Below, piece after piece: positions 49,315 through 59,664 of a stretch of 64,000 nt of DNA. The stretch lies in contig QCIK01000005.1 of NCBI GenBank assembly GCA_003216715.1, positions 1 through 64,000 on the forward strand, in the 5' to 3' direction. The notes under the pieces were generated by a model that saw only the letters and a list, made by a program, of their open reading frames with translations, was not told the DNA's origin and did not search any database. The stretch comes from Prochlorococcus sp. AG-402-L09 (lineage in GTDB: Bacteria > Cyanobacteriota > Cyanobacteriia > PCC-6307 > Cyanobiaceae). Position numbers and translations under genes: made by a program. Each line of letters opens with the position of its first letter. Within the stretch, counting starts at the first letter, position 1.

Positions 49315-49674
49315 TTATTTGTTATGCGAGAATTTCTTTAATATTTCTATTTCAATAATTTTTAATGTACTCTCCTCTGTCGCCTCAAGATCAATTAAAG
49401 GTGCCATTCCGTCATCAAATGCTTCTTTCCATCTAGGAGCACAAAGACACCAGTGATCACCTTTTTTTAATCCTGGAAATCCTATTTGAGGTGTGGAGAG
49501 ATCATTCCCTTGGGCTTTACTGTAAGAGAGAAACTGTTCGGTCATAACAGCACAGACTGTATGCATCCCTTGATCAGATATGTCTGTTTTGCATGACCCA
49601 TCTCGATACCATCCTGTCATTGGCTTGCAACTACAAGATTTTAGTTCAGTCCCTAAAACGTTTTTTTCAGACAT
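49315..49674 (-). CDS. DUF2237 family protein
   Basis: NVLGTELKSCSCKPMTGWYRDGSCKT...HTVCAVMTEQFLSYSKAQGNDLSTP...GDHWCLCAPRWKEA. Confidence 0.8.
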   Translation of the reverse strand: MSEKNVLGTELKSCSCKPMTGWYRDGSCKTDISDQGMHTVCAVMTEQFLSYSKAQGNDLSTPQIGFPGLKKGDHWCLCAPRWKEAFDDGMAPLIDLEATEESTLKIIEIEILKKFSHNK

Positions 49675-50509
49675 GACTTTTTGCTTTAACTGCAGAATGA
49701 ATGAATGAACTAATTATATGATTAATAATATTAAAGATAAAAAAGAATATCTTCTAAACAATATAATTATTTTTGATTTAGCATGATAATTATTAAACTC
49801 TGAAGTTACTAATGATAAGAAATGAGAAATTTTAATTTAAATTTCTTTTTAAGTATTCAATTTGTGGCTATTTGTATAACATATTTTGAGTTATGATTGA
49901 CATTTTGAATTTCAATTATTGCCTATCATCCTAGTCTGCATCAGAGCTATTCAAAATATTCGCTTATAAATCATAAGCCTCATCATATTTTTTCATTTCT
50001 TGAGTATTTATTTCACATTCTCTCCATCTGGCTTTTTGATTTCATATTTCATCTTGCGTTGGAAAGTTTTAATGATAATAAGTAATCTTTTTCGTATTCT
50101 CATTATATATGCTCAATTTATTCGGTTTCTTAAGATAAAGATTTGGAGTATTTAATTTTTATATTTTGGGAAGTGACTGGAGTTTGACTTTCATGTTTAA
50201 TCTAAAATTTCAAAAAGTCCTTATCTATTTTAGTTTTTTAAGCTATTCCACTTCATAAGGTGTATAGTATATTAGTACTACGCACTCTAGAAGTGGAAAT
50301 TCTTGCAATTCTTTTGATTCTGCAAAGTATTCTTTTGATTACTTCAGGAAACTTTGTTGTTCCGTTCTCTAATTAAATTAATTTTTTAAGTACTCTTCGA
50401 AGCTTGATAAGAGGATGGTTTGATTTTTAAAAACGTCAATTTTCATCGAATATAATAAATAATAGTCAAAATCAGAAAAAGTTAACTATTCATCCCTTGG
50501 CGAAAACTT

Positions 50510-50695
50510 TTGCACAACAAACTAATCGTAGGTATTCCGATCTCTGAATACATGAACTGTTGGTTAACTTTAAATTTTTATAAACCAATAAATTTTGGTG
50601 TTGAGGGTTTTAACGGATTAATGGCAATGTTAGGTATTTTTGCCGGTATAGGCGCCTATGCCATTACAGGTCAAGTAATTCCTGGTATTTTTTAA
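50510..50695 (+). CDS. hli: high-light-inducible (Hli/SCP) chlorophyll-binding-type protein
   Basis: VEGFNGLMAMLGIFAGIGAYAITGQVIPGIF, typical Hli C-terminus. Confidence 0.82.
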   Translation: MHNKLIVGIPISEYMNCWLTLNFYKPINFGVEGFNGLMAMLGIFAGIGAYAITGQVIPGIF

Positions 50696-51155
50696 TTAAA
50701 AAAACAAGTTAGTAAACGATTTACCTATTAACTAGTTTTTTATTTAGCAGAAACTAATATTTTTGTATTTGATACAATTTAGCTTTACAACTTATTTTTT
50801 CAATTCGTTTAGCTTGCTGATTTATTCTTTCACTGTCTGACCTAAAATTGTTAAAAACATAATAAATGCCCTCTCTATGATTCGGTCTGTAGGTTCGGGA
50901 GTGGATAACAACTCATGCATTTATATACTCATGAAATTCACATTAGAAGTACTTTTCTATCGAGATATCATTGTCAATGAGTGTCAGAACAAAATATCTA
51001 CATCTTTTCTTTTGTGATTCCTCTATTTAAAGAGACCTTTCTTATTCTTTATTTATAATCAAATCTTTTTTTTTTTTGAAATTTTTGACCTAATTTATCG
51101 ACATAGATTATTTTTTGACTATTCTCTGTATATGTTTATCTACGGAGGTGATCCA

Positions 51156-51257
51156 TTGTCGCATCTACCAATCGGTCAAGAGTCAATGGTAATGAGAAAT
51201 ACATTTTTTTCTGTTGCTCCTGCCTTGAAGGGTTTTATTATTAATAGATTTATATAG
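51156..51257 (+). CDS. candidate 33-aa ORF with TTG start
   Basis: Preceded by GGAGGTGATCC (51144-51154), a perfect 11-nt anti-SD complement; followed by terminator. Confidence 0.25.
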   Translation: MSHLPIGQESMVMRNTFFSVAPALKGFIINRFI

Positions 51258-51280
51258 TCAAATCTATCTATTAATTGTTT

Positions 51281-51307
51281 AGCCAGTTACTATGTAACTG
51301 GCTTTTT
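51281..51307 (+). terminator. rho-independent terminator
   Basis: AGCCAGTTAC-tatg-TAACTGGCTTTTTT. Confidence 0.75.
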
Positions 51308-51345
51308 TGTTGCTTTATTTTCTTCTACCGATCTTCTTGAACCAT

Positions 51346-51391
51346 AAATTTTTCGACTCAAGAATTTTTCGACTCAAGAATTTTTCGACTA
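51346..51391. repeat. tandem repeat, ~3 copies of 16-bp unit ATTTTTCGACTCAAGA
   Basis: atttttcgactcaaga atttttcgactcaaga atttttcgacta read directly. Confidence 0.9.
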
Positions 51392-51451
51392 TCTATTGAT
51401 ATATCTTTTTAAAGGGTTATTCTATAAGTATATTAGTTATTGTTGATTTCG

Positions 51452-51610
51452 ATGTCTAATGAAGAAAAAATTGAAATAGCCGAGCAACGGATAATTGAGT
51501 TGAAAACCTTAATAAATCACTGGAAGACAAGTAATATCTCATCAAGAAAATCTACTTTAGATTTTGTGGAAGCAATTCTATCTGAAAGACAAAGTTCTAA
51601 AGCAGCTTGA
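51452..51610 (+). CDS. 52-aa hypothetical protein
   Basis: Manual translation MSNEEKIEIAEQRIIELKTLINHWKTSNISSRKSTLDFVEAILSERQSSKAA*. Confidence 0.4.
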   Translation: MSNEEKIEIAEQRIIELKTLINHWKTSNISSRKSTLDFVEAILSERQSSKAA

Positions 51611-51684
51611 TTTCTTATGATTAGGTATTTTTCACTAAATATTCTTTGGATTGTTGGAGTAAGTAAGACGAATTAATTTATGTA

Positions 51685-52320
51685 TTGAATAATACAAGTA
51701 AGTTTATTGATAATAAAATTTACAGTAAAGAAGTTAAAAATAATTATAATATTATAAATTATCTTTTATATAAGAAAATGAAATATGGACTGCATTTAAA
51801 GGTAAAAGAATATTTTTGGAATAGTTTAAAAAGAATTAGTAATACTTTTAGTAATTTACGAGTTAATAATTTAGGTAATGGTTATATAAAATGCTTTTGG
51901 GAGCTCAGTCCTATTGACAGTTTTAGAATTGATTTAAGTAAAAGTTGTTTTTACGCGATTAGATGCTTTGATATAAGTAATAATAGAAATCAAAATAATT
52001 CAACTTGTATAATGAAAGAGATTGAGGTTAATAAATTTCAATCTTCTATTTCATTCCCAATTCCTATTAATAAAGGTGTATATTACTTCGAATTTGGCTA
52101 TCGAAAGAGAAATGGTGAATGGAGAAAGCTTGCTTATCAAACTCTAAACTTGGGATATAGGATAAAAAAAGTAATTCATAGATTTGATAATGATAATTGG
52201 TTTAATTCTAAAAATTTAAGTTCCAATACTCATTTAAGTTTCCATGAAGAGGCTTATCAAATGTCATTTAATTCACTTATTGGTGGCTCTGAAAAGATTA
52301 TTCATGATCAAAAAATATAA
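51685..52320 (+). CDS. DUF4912-like hypothetical protein
   Basis: NGYIKCFWELSPIDSFRIDLSKSCFYAIRCFDIS...YYFEFGYRKRNGEWRKLAYQT resembles the DUF4912 pattern. Confidence 0.5.
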   Translation: MNNTSKFIDNKIYSKEVKNNYNIINYLLYKKMKYGLHLKVKEYFWNSLKRISNTFSNLRVNNLGNGYIKCFWELSPIDSFRIDLSKSCFYAIRCFDISNNRNQNNSTCIMKEIEVNKFQSSISFPIPINKGVYYFEFGYRKRNGEWRKLAYQTLNLGYRIKKVIHRFDNDNWFNSKNLSSNTHLSFHEEAYQMSFNSLIGGSEKIIHDQKI

Positions 52321-52439
52321 AATATCAATCTTAAATATTTTTAATATAATTTTTTGTTTATTTAATTTTGATAATAGTTTACTTTTTTTAAATTATAGTT
52401 ATAAACTTAATATGATATTATTGTTCTCAGGAAGAGAGA

Positions 52440-52856
52440 ATGAATGACGATTTGCGACTTGTATCAATCTTAAAAACGCATAGTTTGAGTAAAATTGATA
52501 TTGATCAAATTCTTAATTATTTAGAGACGTTAGATTATGATCTACCGAATACTAGATATATCGGAACAATTATTTCAAAAAATGAACGGCTTGCAAAATA
52601 TTTTTTTTTAAGAGATCAATTAAAGATGGAAATTAATTCGTCAGATGAAACTTTTCACATAACTGAGATTCTAGACCAGTGCTTAGATTGGAGTGAGTTT
52701 TGGCGATTACTTGTTATTAAAAAAGGATTTTGTTGTATTAAATTATCTGGAGAGATATCTGCTAGAAAAAGATTTATTTTTTTATCTGGTCCTAATATTC
52801 TTTCAGGACCTTCTTCAGATCTCTCTGATTCAATATATGAAGATAACGATTATTGA
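52440..52856 (+). CDS. hypothetical protein
   Basis: 138-aa ORF. Confidence 0.5.
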   Translation: MNDDLRLVSILKTHSLSKIDIDQILNYLETLDYDLPNTRYIGTIISKNERLAKYFFLRDQLKMEINSSDETFHITEILDQCLDWSEFWRLLVIKKGFCCIKLSGEISARKRFIFLSGPNILSGPSSDLSDSIYEDNDY

Positions 52857-52968
52857 TGATTGGTTTTATATTTATTTACTAATTTCTAGTACTTGGTCTT
52901 AATTTGTATCAATTATATTTAATTATTTTATTTTTATTTTTTTGTTTTAGGCTAGTCGTAGCATAAGG

Positions 52969-53640
52969 TTGATTTTGTCTACTTACTTAATTACAGGAGC
53001 AAATCGAGGCATTGGTCTAGAACTAGTTCGACAATTAAAAAATAGAGGTGAAGATGTAATTGCTACTTGTCGATCTACGTCTTCAGAATTAAATTCTTTG
53101 TCCGTGAGAGTTGAGTCAGGTATAGACGTTACCTCAGGTGACTCGGTTATTAAGCTTCGAGAGAATTTAAATGATACTAAAATTGATGTTTTGATACAAA
53201 ATGCTGGTATTGCAGAATTTAATTCTCTCTCTAACTTGGATCCGCAAAGTATAATTCATCAATTTGAGGTGAATGCGCTAAGCCCATTGTGTTTTGTACA
53301 AAGTATGCTCAGCCATCTTAGTCAATCTGCAAAAATAGCGTTAATAAGTAGTCGTATGGGTTCTATAGAGGATAATAGCTCTGGTGGTTCGTATGGATAC
53401 AGGATGTCTAAAGTAGCTTTGTGTATGGCTGGAAAATCTTTATCAGTAGATTTAAAGTCTAAAGATATTTCCGTGGCAATTTTACATCCTGGTTTAGTAA
53501 GTACTCGAATGACAGGGTTTACTTCAAATGGTATTCAACCTGAACAATCCGTCAAAGGACTGATTCAAAGAATTGATGAACTTACAATTGCAACTACTGG
53601 AACTTTCTGGCATTCCAATGGTGAGGTTTTACCCTGGTAG
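52969..53640 (+). CDS. short-chain dehydrogenase/reductase
   Basis: LITGANRGIGLELVRQL, NAGIAEF, YGYRMSKVAL. Confidence 0.92.
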   Translation: MILSTYLITGANRGIGLELVRQLKNRGEDVIATCRSTSSELNSLSVRVESGIDVTSGDSVIKLRENLNDTKIDVLIQNAGIAEFNSLSNLDPQSIIHQFEVNALSPLCFVQSMLSHLSQSAKIALISSRMGSIEDNSSGGSYGYRMSKVALCMAGKSLSVDLKSKDISVAILHPGLVSTRMTGFTSNGIQPEQSVKGLIQRIDELTIATTGTFWHSNGEVLPW

Positions 53641-53712
53641 AAATTTTTTTATTTAATTACGCGTTTGTTTGTATAACTTAAATTTTATATATATTCTATT
53701 TTCTCTTTGAAT

Positions 53713-53982
53713 TTATAGTCTACCTAATGTTTTTCTTAATTTTTTAACAAAGCTAATACCAACTCCTGGTATGTTTAAAAGTTCTTCATCGGATGCTGAA
53801 ATAATTGACTCTGGTGTCATATATCCTGCTTCATAGAAATTATTGCAATTTTTTGCTCCTATTCCTGGAATAGATGTCAGGTTTTCACACCTATCTGATA
53901 AGCTTTGTTCCTCTCTATTGAAAAGACTTAAAATATTTGAAAGTTTTCTTTTCGTATTTAATAAAATTCTTTCGATGAACAT
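53713..53982 (-). CDS. helix-hairpin-helix (DUF4332-like) protein
   Basis: LTSIPGIGAKNCNNFYEAGYMTPESIISASDEELLNIPGVGISFVKKLRKTLG, two HhH motifs. Confidence 0.7.
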   Translation of the reverse strand: MFIERILLNTKRKLSNILSLFNREEQSLSDRCENLTSIPGIGAKNCNNFYEAGYMTPESIISASDEELLNIPGVGISFVKKLRKTLGRL

Positions 53983-54236
53983 TTCTTTATCTAATGCTTA
54001 TACTTAAATATGCAGTAGATAAAACTTCTTGCAAGCATAAATATTTTCTTTTGATGATTGATTAACTAAATAATGGCATAAAATGTAGTATTAAATACAA
54101 AATAAGCTTAAATATATTTGTTTTTCTTATGCTTGAAATATATCTCATGAGTATTACTTGATAAGTCTTTCTTCTGCTACTTGACTTTGTATGGAGATCC
54201 TGCAAATTATTTTTAGATGTTATTTCTTTCCTTCAT

Positions 54237-54908
54237 TTGTTCATAACTGTATGTGGCCAAAAAGGTGGAGTAGCTAAAACTTGTACTTCAATCCATCTAG
54301 CAAGTGTTTGGTCTTATCAAGGTAAAAATGTTTGTCTAGTTGATGCTGATAGAAATCGATCTGCTCTGGCATATGCATCAAGAGGCAATCTCAAATTCAA
54401 TGTTGTCGCTGTAGAGGCGGCTGCTAAAGCAACAAGATTCTCGGAAATTGTTATAACTGATGGCCAAGCTAGTACTGATGAAGAAGAGTTGAAACACCTA
54501 GCAGCTGGTTCTGATTTAGTTCTTTTGCCTACAGCTCCAAAAGCAAGATCTGTTGAATTAACTGTTGAATTAGCATCTTTACTGAAGCAGTTAAATATTC
54601 CTCATGCAGTTTTACTTGTTAAAGTTGACTTGCGCCAAAAGAGAATTGCACTTGATGCAAGAGAAGCTCTGGAAAAATTCGATTTAACTGTATTAGAGGG
54701 CGATATTCCTTTATTGTCAGCCTTTGATAAAGCTGAAAACCAAGGTGCAGCAGTACTTGATGCAGTTGATGATAAAGGTCGATCCGATCCCAGGCGAATG
54801 TCAGGTTGGTCGGCCTATTGTTCTATTGCCAAACAAATTCAATGCCAGATTTCGAAGCCCTTGTTAGACATCAACAAACCAGTCGTAGGCCTGCCACTGA
54901 GCGCTTAA
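54237..54908 (+). CDS. ParA/MinD-family ATPase
   Basis: FITVCGQKGGVAKTCTSIHLASVWSYQGKNVCLVDADRNRSA deviant Walker A; TTG start likely. Confidence 0.85.
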   Translation: MFITVCGQKGGVAKTCTSIHLASVWSYQGKNVCLVDADRNRSALAYASRGNLKFNVVAVEAAAKATRFSEIVITDGQASTDEEELKHLAAGSDLVLLPTAPKARSVELTVELASLLKQLNIPHAVLLVKVDLRQKRIALDAREALEKFDLTVLEGDIPLLSAFDKAENQGAAVLDAVDDKGRSDPRRMSGWSAYCSIAKQIQCQISKPLLDINKPVVGLPLSA

Positions 54909-55078
54909 AAGTTGTTGCAAAACCCCCTATTTCTACGACACGCACTATCTCTGATGGGAAAAATTTGAGTACATTATTTTTTGGTGTTATTGGAGGGTTA
55001 TTGGGATCCATAATTGGAACAGGTCTAATTTTTTATCTTTCAGCTAAAGAATTGATAGATTTAAAAATTCTTTTTTAA
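54842..55078 (+). CDS. small single-TM protein overlapping parA-like gene
   Basis: ORF-track frame 54806..55078; M at 54842 gives MPDFEALVRHQQTSRRPATERLKVV...TLFFGVIGGLLGSIIGTGLIFYLS. Confidence 0.55.
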   Translation: MPDFEALVRHQQTSRRPATERLKVVAKPPISTTRTISDGKNLSTLFFGVIGGLLGSIIGTGLIFYLSAKELIDLKILF

Positions 55079-55126
55079 CCTTTTATATTTATCAATTAGT
55101 ACCTAAATCTTAATTTATATATCAAC

Positions 55127-56962
55127 TTATATATTGGATTCGTGTGTTCTTTTTGCAATCTCAACCATATCAAAAAAGGTATTGGACTTGTTTAGTAGTT
55201 CTTGATAATTACCAAAGGAAATTATTTTTCCATTTTTAAATTCATATATGCAATCTGATCTTTTAATAGTAGATAATCTATGTGCAATAGTTACTATTGT
55301 GCATCGTCTACCTATGATTTCAATTGCATTCATTACTTCTGCTTCTGTTCTGTTATCTAACGCACTAGTAGCTTCATCTAAAACTAATAATTTTGATTGT
55401 CTATAAAAAGCTCGTGCTATGGCTAATCTTTGCCGTTGTCCTCCAGATAGTCTGATGCCATTATCACCAACTTGTGTTTGCAAACCCATTGGCATTTCTG
55501 CGACTAATTCCGCTAGTTGAGCTGCCTTAAGTGCATCCCATAATCTTTCCAGATCTATAAATTCTTTATCTAGACCGTATGCAACATTTTCAATAATATT
55601 GCTATTTAATAAAGTAATTGATTGTGGTACATAAGAACAACAATCTTGCCATGCAGGTACTTCCTTATCAGTAACTTCAACTCCATCTAACAAAAGATTT
55701 CCATTTGTGGGTCTAAGAAGACATAGTAATTGATTAGCGGTGGTTGTTTTGCCACTTCCAGTTTCTCCAACAAAAGCTATTCTCGAACCAATAGGTATAG
55801 TGAGATTGATACCTTTTAATGTGTATTCATTACTATTGGGATATTTATAACTTAAATTTTCCAGTTTTATTATTTTTCTAGGCTCTATTCCTTGTTTTGT
55901 AGGAACGCCTATTGAATTTTTTGTTAGCCTATTTGATGGTAGTTCTATCAATTTCAGTATTTCTTCTAAATCTGGAATTGATGCTCGCATTGATGTTAGA
56001 GCTCTAAATGAATCTTGTAATGGAGGTGTTAATTTGAGTGCAGCAACTGCTATCGTCGCAAGGAATGGAACTATCTCAATAAGTATTGAATCGTTTTGCC
56101 CAGTAATATAAGGTAAAAGACCAATAGCGAAAATTAACGTAATACCAAAAGGCTCTATTAATGATCTGGGGAACTCTGGTAGAACTTCCGCTTTCCAAAT
56201 AAAAGGGAAAGAGTTTTTACCTGCTAATTTGTATCTTTTTTCAAAATAAGATTCTGAGCTAGTAAGATGTACATCTATAATTGTTCTCATTGATTCAGTT
56301 AGTATATTGTTTGTTTCTTTCTCTAATTTAATTCTTTGACGAGAAGAGTAGCGTATATATGGTGTTACAAATAATGATATAAATATATAAAAAACTAAGA
56401 GACTAATAATTAAATAAAGTGCTATCGATTTAGCTATAACAAGAACAGCGATACATATAAAAGTAATAACACATAAGCCGCTAGAAATCTGCAGGATTGG
56501 TCTAACTAGAAATTCTGAAACTCTGGAGATATTGATCAAAACCTTTGAAGATAGATCAGATCTTTTCTTATTTAGGAAAAATTCATATGGTTGAGATAGT
56601 AATTTTTTTTGGGCTAGTTCTGATAAATCTCGCCAAATTGCTACTCGAAGTCTTTCTTGCGCTGCTTTAAGAAATAATTTAGAAAATGATGCAAGCCAAT
56701 TCATCCCAATATATATGACGACTAGACTGATAACTTTTGTTTTTGGATCTTCAGGTATAAAATTTTGAAATGGTAAAGGAGGTTGATTAGGCTGACCTAT
56801 AAAGACAGTGAATAATCTAGAAACAATACCAACGACAATTACATCTACTAATCCAGTCAGGGCTGCTACTGGAATTAGTTTTAGTAAAGACTTTTTTCTT
56901 CTAACTGGTAGTGCCTTTAGTAGACGCACCAATAGATGATAAGTTCTGCTGGTGCGAATCAT
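55127..56962 (-). CDS. ABC exporter (fused TM-ATPase)
   Basis: GETGSGKTT, RLSGGQRQRLAIARAFYRQSKLLVLDEATSALDNRTE, TIAHRLSTI. Confidence 0.93.
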   Translation of the reverse strand: MIRTSRTYHLLVRLLKALPVRRKKSLLKLIPVAALTGLVDVIVVGIVSRLFTVFIGQPNQPPLPFQNFIPEDPKTKVISLVVIYIGMNWLASFSKLFLKAAQERLRVAIWRDLSELAQKKLLSQPYEFFLNKKRSDLSSKVLINISRVSEFLVRPILQISSGLCVITFICIAVLVIAKSIALYLIISLLVFYIFISLFVTPYIRYSSRQRIKLEKETNNILTESMRTIIDVHLTSSESYFEKRYKLAGKNSFPFIWKAEVLPEFPRSLIEPFGITLIFAIGLLPYITGQNDSILIEIVPFLATIAVAALKLTPPLQDSFRALTSMRASIPDLEEILKLIELPSNRLTKNSIGVPTKQGIEPRKIIKLENLSYKYPNSNEYTLKGINLTIPIGSRIAFVGETGSGKTTTANQLLCLLRPTNGNLLLDGVEVTDKEVPAWQDCCSYVPQSITLLNSNIIENVAYGLDKEFIDLERLWDALKAAQLAELVAEMPMGLQTQVGDNGIRLSGGQRQRLAIARAFYRQSKLLVLDEATSALDNRTEAEVMNAIEIIGRRCTIVTIAHRLSTIKRSDCIYEFKNGKIISFGNYQELLNKSNTFFDMVEIAKRTHESNI

Positions 56963-57141
56963 CTTATAAAATTACTGAATTTTTAGAAGTTATTTATCCT
57001 TATTAAGCCAGTTCCTTGGGTGTTTGCGTATGAGATGTTTAAGCCAATGCTAGGAAAATCAAAAACACTTTTTCAAAAGTCTTCTTTATATGGTTTAAAT
57101 TTTAAAAAATAAATCAGTCTTGATTTATATTAAAAGATTGC

Positions 57142-57654
57142 TTAATATTTTTTTGTAGCTAATAAATAGCCTAGGAAAATTAATATTAACAGTGGCAGTA
57201 AATAAATAAGAATCATAAAACCAGATAAAAATATAAATATAATTAAAAAGATGAAAAATCCTAAGCAAATAATTTTCAAAAATCTTTTGAATTGATTCAG
57301 CCAAAATGTACCTTTAATTTTTTCTAGATTAATTTGTAATTCTCTTCTTCGAAAATATAATTCTTGGATTTGTTTTTGATGCCAATTAATTGACTGCTCT
57401 AATTTTTTCTTATAGATATTTGTCCCTAATGTTTCTATAAAATTATTTTGTTTTGAGAAAGTGGATCTTAATTTGATCATTTGTGCTTGAAGCAACGCTT
57501 GGCTATTTTCTGATATGTTTTGATCTATTTCTATGATTTTATTATTTATTTGCACTTCTAGTTCAAATGTCTTATTTGAATTGTAGTTCACAATTTCATT
57601 TCTATTATTTTGCTTGTATTTAAACAATTTATCAAAAAAGTTTGCTAACATCAT
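57142..57654 (-). CDS. hypothetical coiled-coil membrane protein
   Basis: 170-aa ORF, coiled-coil then two hydrophobic segments. Confidence 0.55.
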   Translation of the reverse strand: MMLANFFDKLFKYKQNNRNEIVNYNSNKTFELEVQINNKIIEIDQNISENSQALLQAQMIKLRSTFSKQNNFIETLGTNIYKKKLEQSINWHQKQIQELYFRRRELQINLEKIKGTFWLNQFKRFLKIICLGFFIFLIIFIFLSGFMILIYLLPLLILIFLGYLLATKKY

Positions 57655-57679
57655 TTGACTTACTATTATCTAAATAGAT

Positions 57680-58765
57680 TTGTATGTGAATAGTATACCC
57701 ATGTCTTCTATAGTTTTTAATGGTAGCTATATAACGAAAAAAAATACAGGTATTGGAGTTGTTTCTCTGGAATTGCTTAATTCTTTATCTACTCAAAAAA
57801 TAATTTCACTCATTCCACAAGATTTAGGAATAAAAGGTGATATTTATATTCCTAATAATCTTTCTCCAGGGCAAGGTTTTAAAAGTCATTTTAAAAGATT
57901 GTATTGGCTCCAAAAAGTCGTTCCAAAAATTATGAATAATTTAAATGCTGAATATTTCTTATCACCATTGTTAGAAGCCCCATTATTTGAAAATGTAAAA
58001 TCCATTGTTTTGGCGCATGATGTGATACCACTTAGGTATCCTTCAATATCATTTTTAACTCTATATCATTTGATTTATATTCCTTTAATTTTAAAACAAT
58101 CAAAGATAGTTCTATGTAACTCTATCTCTACTGCTAAAGATTTGAATAATTTTTATAAAGTACCAAAGCATAAACTATTTCCAATTAAATTAGGTTTTAA
58201 TAATCAAAAATATTATCCCTTAAAAAAAATTAGAAAAAAGTTCTTTCTTATTATCGGAAGACATAATCCTCACAAGAATTTAGAAATGGTGATTAAAGCA
58301 TTTTCATTTGCCAAACTTAATGATTATAAGCTTATTTTTGTAGGTGCTTTTGATAAGAGATATACACCAAGTCTTTTCAAACTTATTGATGATCTAAATC
58401 TTAGACATTTATGTGTATGGAAAGGTTGGATTGATGATGATGAAAAAATTTTATTACTAAACGAATGCCAAGCATTAATTATTGCAAGTCTTTGGGAGGG
58501 TTTTGGCCTCCCAGCTCTTGAGGCAATGGCTTGTGGAACTCCTGTTATTGCTTCTGAAAGAGGTGCACTTCCTGAGGTGATTGGTAGCTATGGTTATTTT
58601 GTTAATCCATTTAATCTTCAATCAATAGCATCTGCGATGAATAGAGTTATCGAAGATAAAAAATGTTTTGAAAAAGCTTTTCATGAAGGACCTAAAAGAG
58701 CTGCATCTTTTAATTGGTTTGATACTGCGAGAGAAATAGAAAAAATAATTCAAGAAATTGATTAA
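57680..58765 (+). CDS. family 4 (GT-B) glycosyltransferase
   Basis: FFLIIGRHNPHKNLEMVIKAF, ALIIASLWEGFGLPALEAMACGTPVIASERGALPEVIG. Confidence 0.92.
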   Translation: MYVNSIPMSSIVFNGSYITKKNTGIGVVSLELLNSLSTQKIISLIPQDLGIKGDIYIPNNLSPGQGFKSHFKRLYWLQKVVPKIMNNLNAEYFLSPLLEAPLFENVKSIVLAHDVIPLRYPSISFLTLYHLIYIPLILKQSKIVLCNSISTAKDLNNFYKVPKHKLFPIKLGFNNQKYYPLKKIRKKFFLIIGRHNPHKNLEMVIKAFSFAKLNDYKLIFVGAFDKRYTPSLFKLIDDLNLRHLCVWKGWIDDDEKILLLNECQALIIASLWEGFGLPALEAMACGTPVIASERGALPEVIGSYGYFVNPFNLQSIASAMNRVIEDKKCFEKAFHEGPKRAASFNWFDTAREIEKIIQEID

Positions 58766-58966
58766 TTTTCCTCTAGATACTTCAAAAATATTGAACTTAT
58801 TTAATCAAAAATCTTTCATTATTAAATTCAAAATCCAGTACATTCTTGCAATTTATTCCCATTAAAAGTTATAAACTATACTTTCATTAGATGAAATTAC
58901 TTTATCTAATATAGCTTCTCTTATATAATTAAAATTGCTATTATTGTTTTTTAGTCTATTTCTGGT

Positions 58967-59137
58967 ATGCCTAGTAAAAAATCAAAAAAAAATGTACCTT
59001 CAAAGATTGTTGATGCAAATGGAGAGAAAATAACAACGCCTAGAACTGCAAAAATTGTGCTCTTTGTGTTTGGCGTAGGACCTTTACTTCTTATGTGCTT
59101 GTTTTTATTTTCGAATGGGTTTTTCAATTCTCCTTGA
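58967..59137 (+). CDS. 56-aa single-TM conserved-type protein
   Basis: Manual translation MPSKKSKKNVPSKIVDANGEKITTPRTAKIVLFVFGVGPLLLMCLFLFSNGFFNSP*; replaces spurious antisense ORF in track. Confidence 0.65.
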   Translation: MPSKKSKKNVPSKIVDANGEKITTPRTAKIVLFVFGVGPLLLMCLFLFSNGFFNSP

Positions 59138-59306
59138 TAATTTATGGAACCTAAAGCAGACAAGTTACCATTATTTTTTCACAAAAAATAGGTTCTGATG
59201 ATTTGATTTACCGTATGTCTACTTTTTATAACAAGTTTGTTTATTGATTGATATATCATCATTTATTTTGCTTTTATCGCTAAAATTGGTTTTTATCATA
59301 TTACTA

Positions 59307-59624
59307 ATGCAACTCTATTTGGTTGATTGTCAATTCCCTAATATAGAAAATCAAGTTGCAGCCTATAAGCAATTTGTGGAGTTTTGGGAAAATGGAGAGA
59401 TGTCTAAACAAGATAATTTTGATGGATTCGAAATGCTTTTTCGTGTTCATGCTCCTGGAGAAGGACGTGTGGTAATTCTCTGTAATGCAAAAGGAGACAA
59501 GGAACTTTTCTTACACTTTGCTCCATGGAGAGCACAGTTTGGTATTGATATGGAAATTACTCCAGTGATAAGTTGTCAAAACGTAGTTGACTATCACAAG
59601 GATCTCTTTGAAAAGATGTCTTAA
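59307..59624 (+). CDS. DUF3303-like conserved protein
   Basis: MQLYLVDCQFPNIENQVAAYKQFVEFWENGE...; internal ATG at 59307 more plausible than 59244. Confidence 0.6.
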   Translation: MQLYLVDCQFPNIENQVAAYKQFVEFWENGEMSKQDNFDGFEMLFRVHAPGEGRVVILCNAKGDKELFLHFAPWRAQFGIDMEITPVISCQNVVDYHKDLFEKMS

Positions 59625-59664
59625 TTTTAATTAAATAATATACGCTTAATTAGAAATATATTAT

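Noticed and set aside
51144-51154. GGAGGTGATCC as a remnant of a 16S rRNA 3' end on the minus strand
   Set aside because: Sequence beyond the 11-12 nt does not continue as 16S; more consistent with an SD or coincidence.
51346-51391. CRISPR array
   Set aside because: Three contiguous 16-bp tandem units without spacers and no cas genes in the window.
58951-59163. Minus-strand 70-aa ORF in the track
   Set aside because: Antisense shadow of a more convincing + strand small membrane protein (58967-59137, MPSKKSKKN...).
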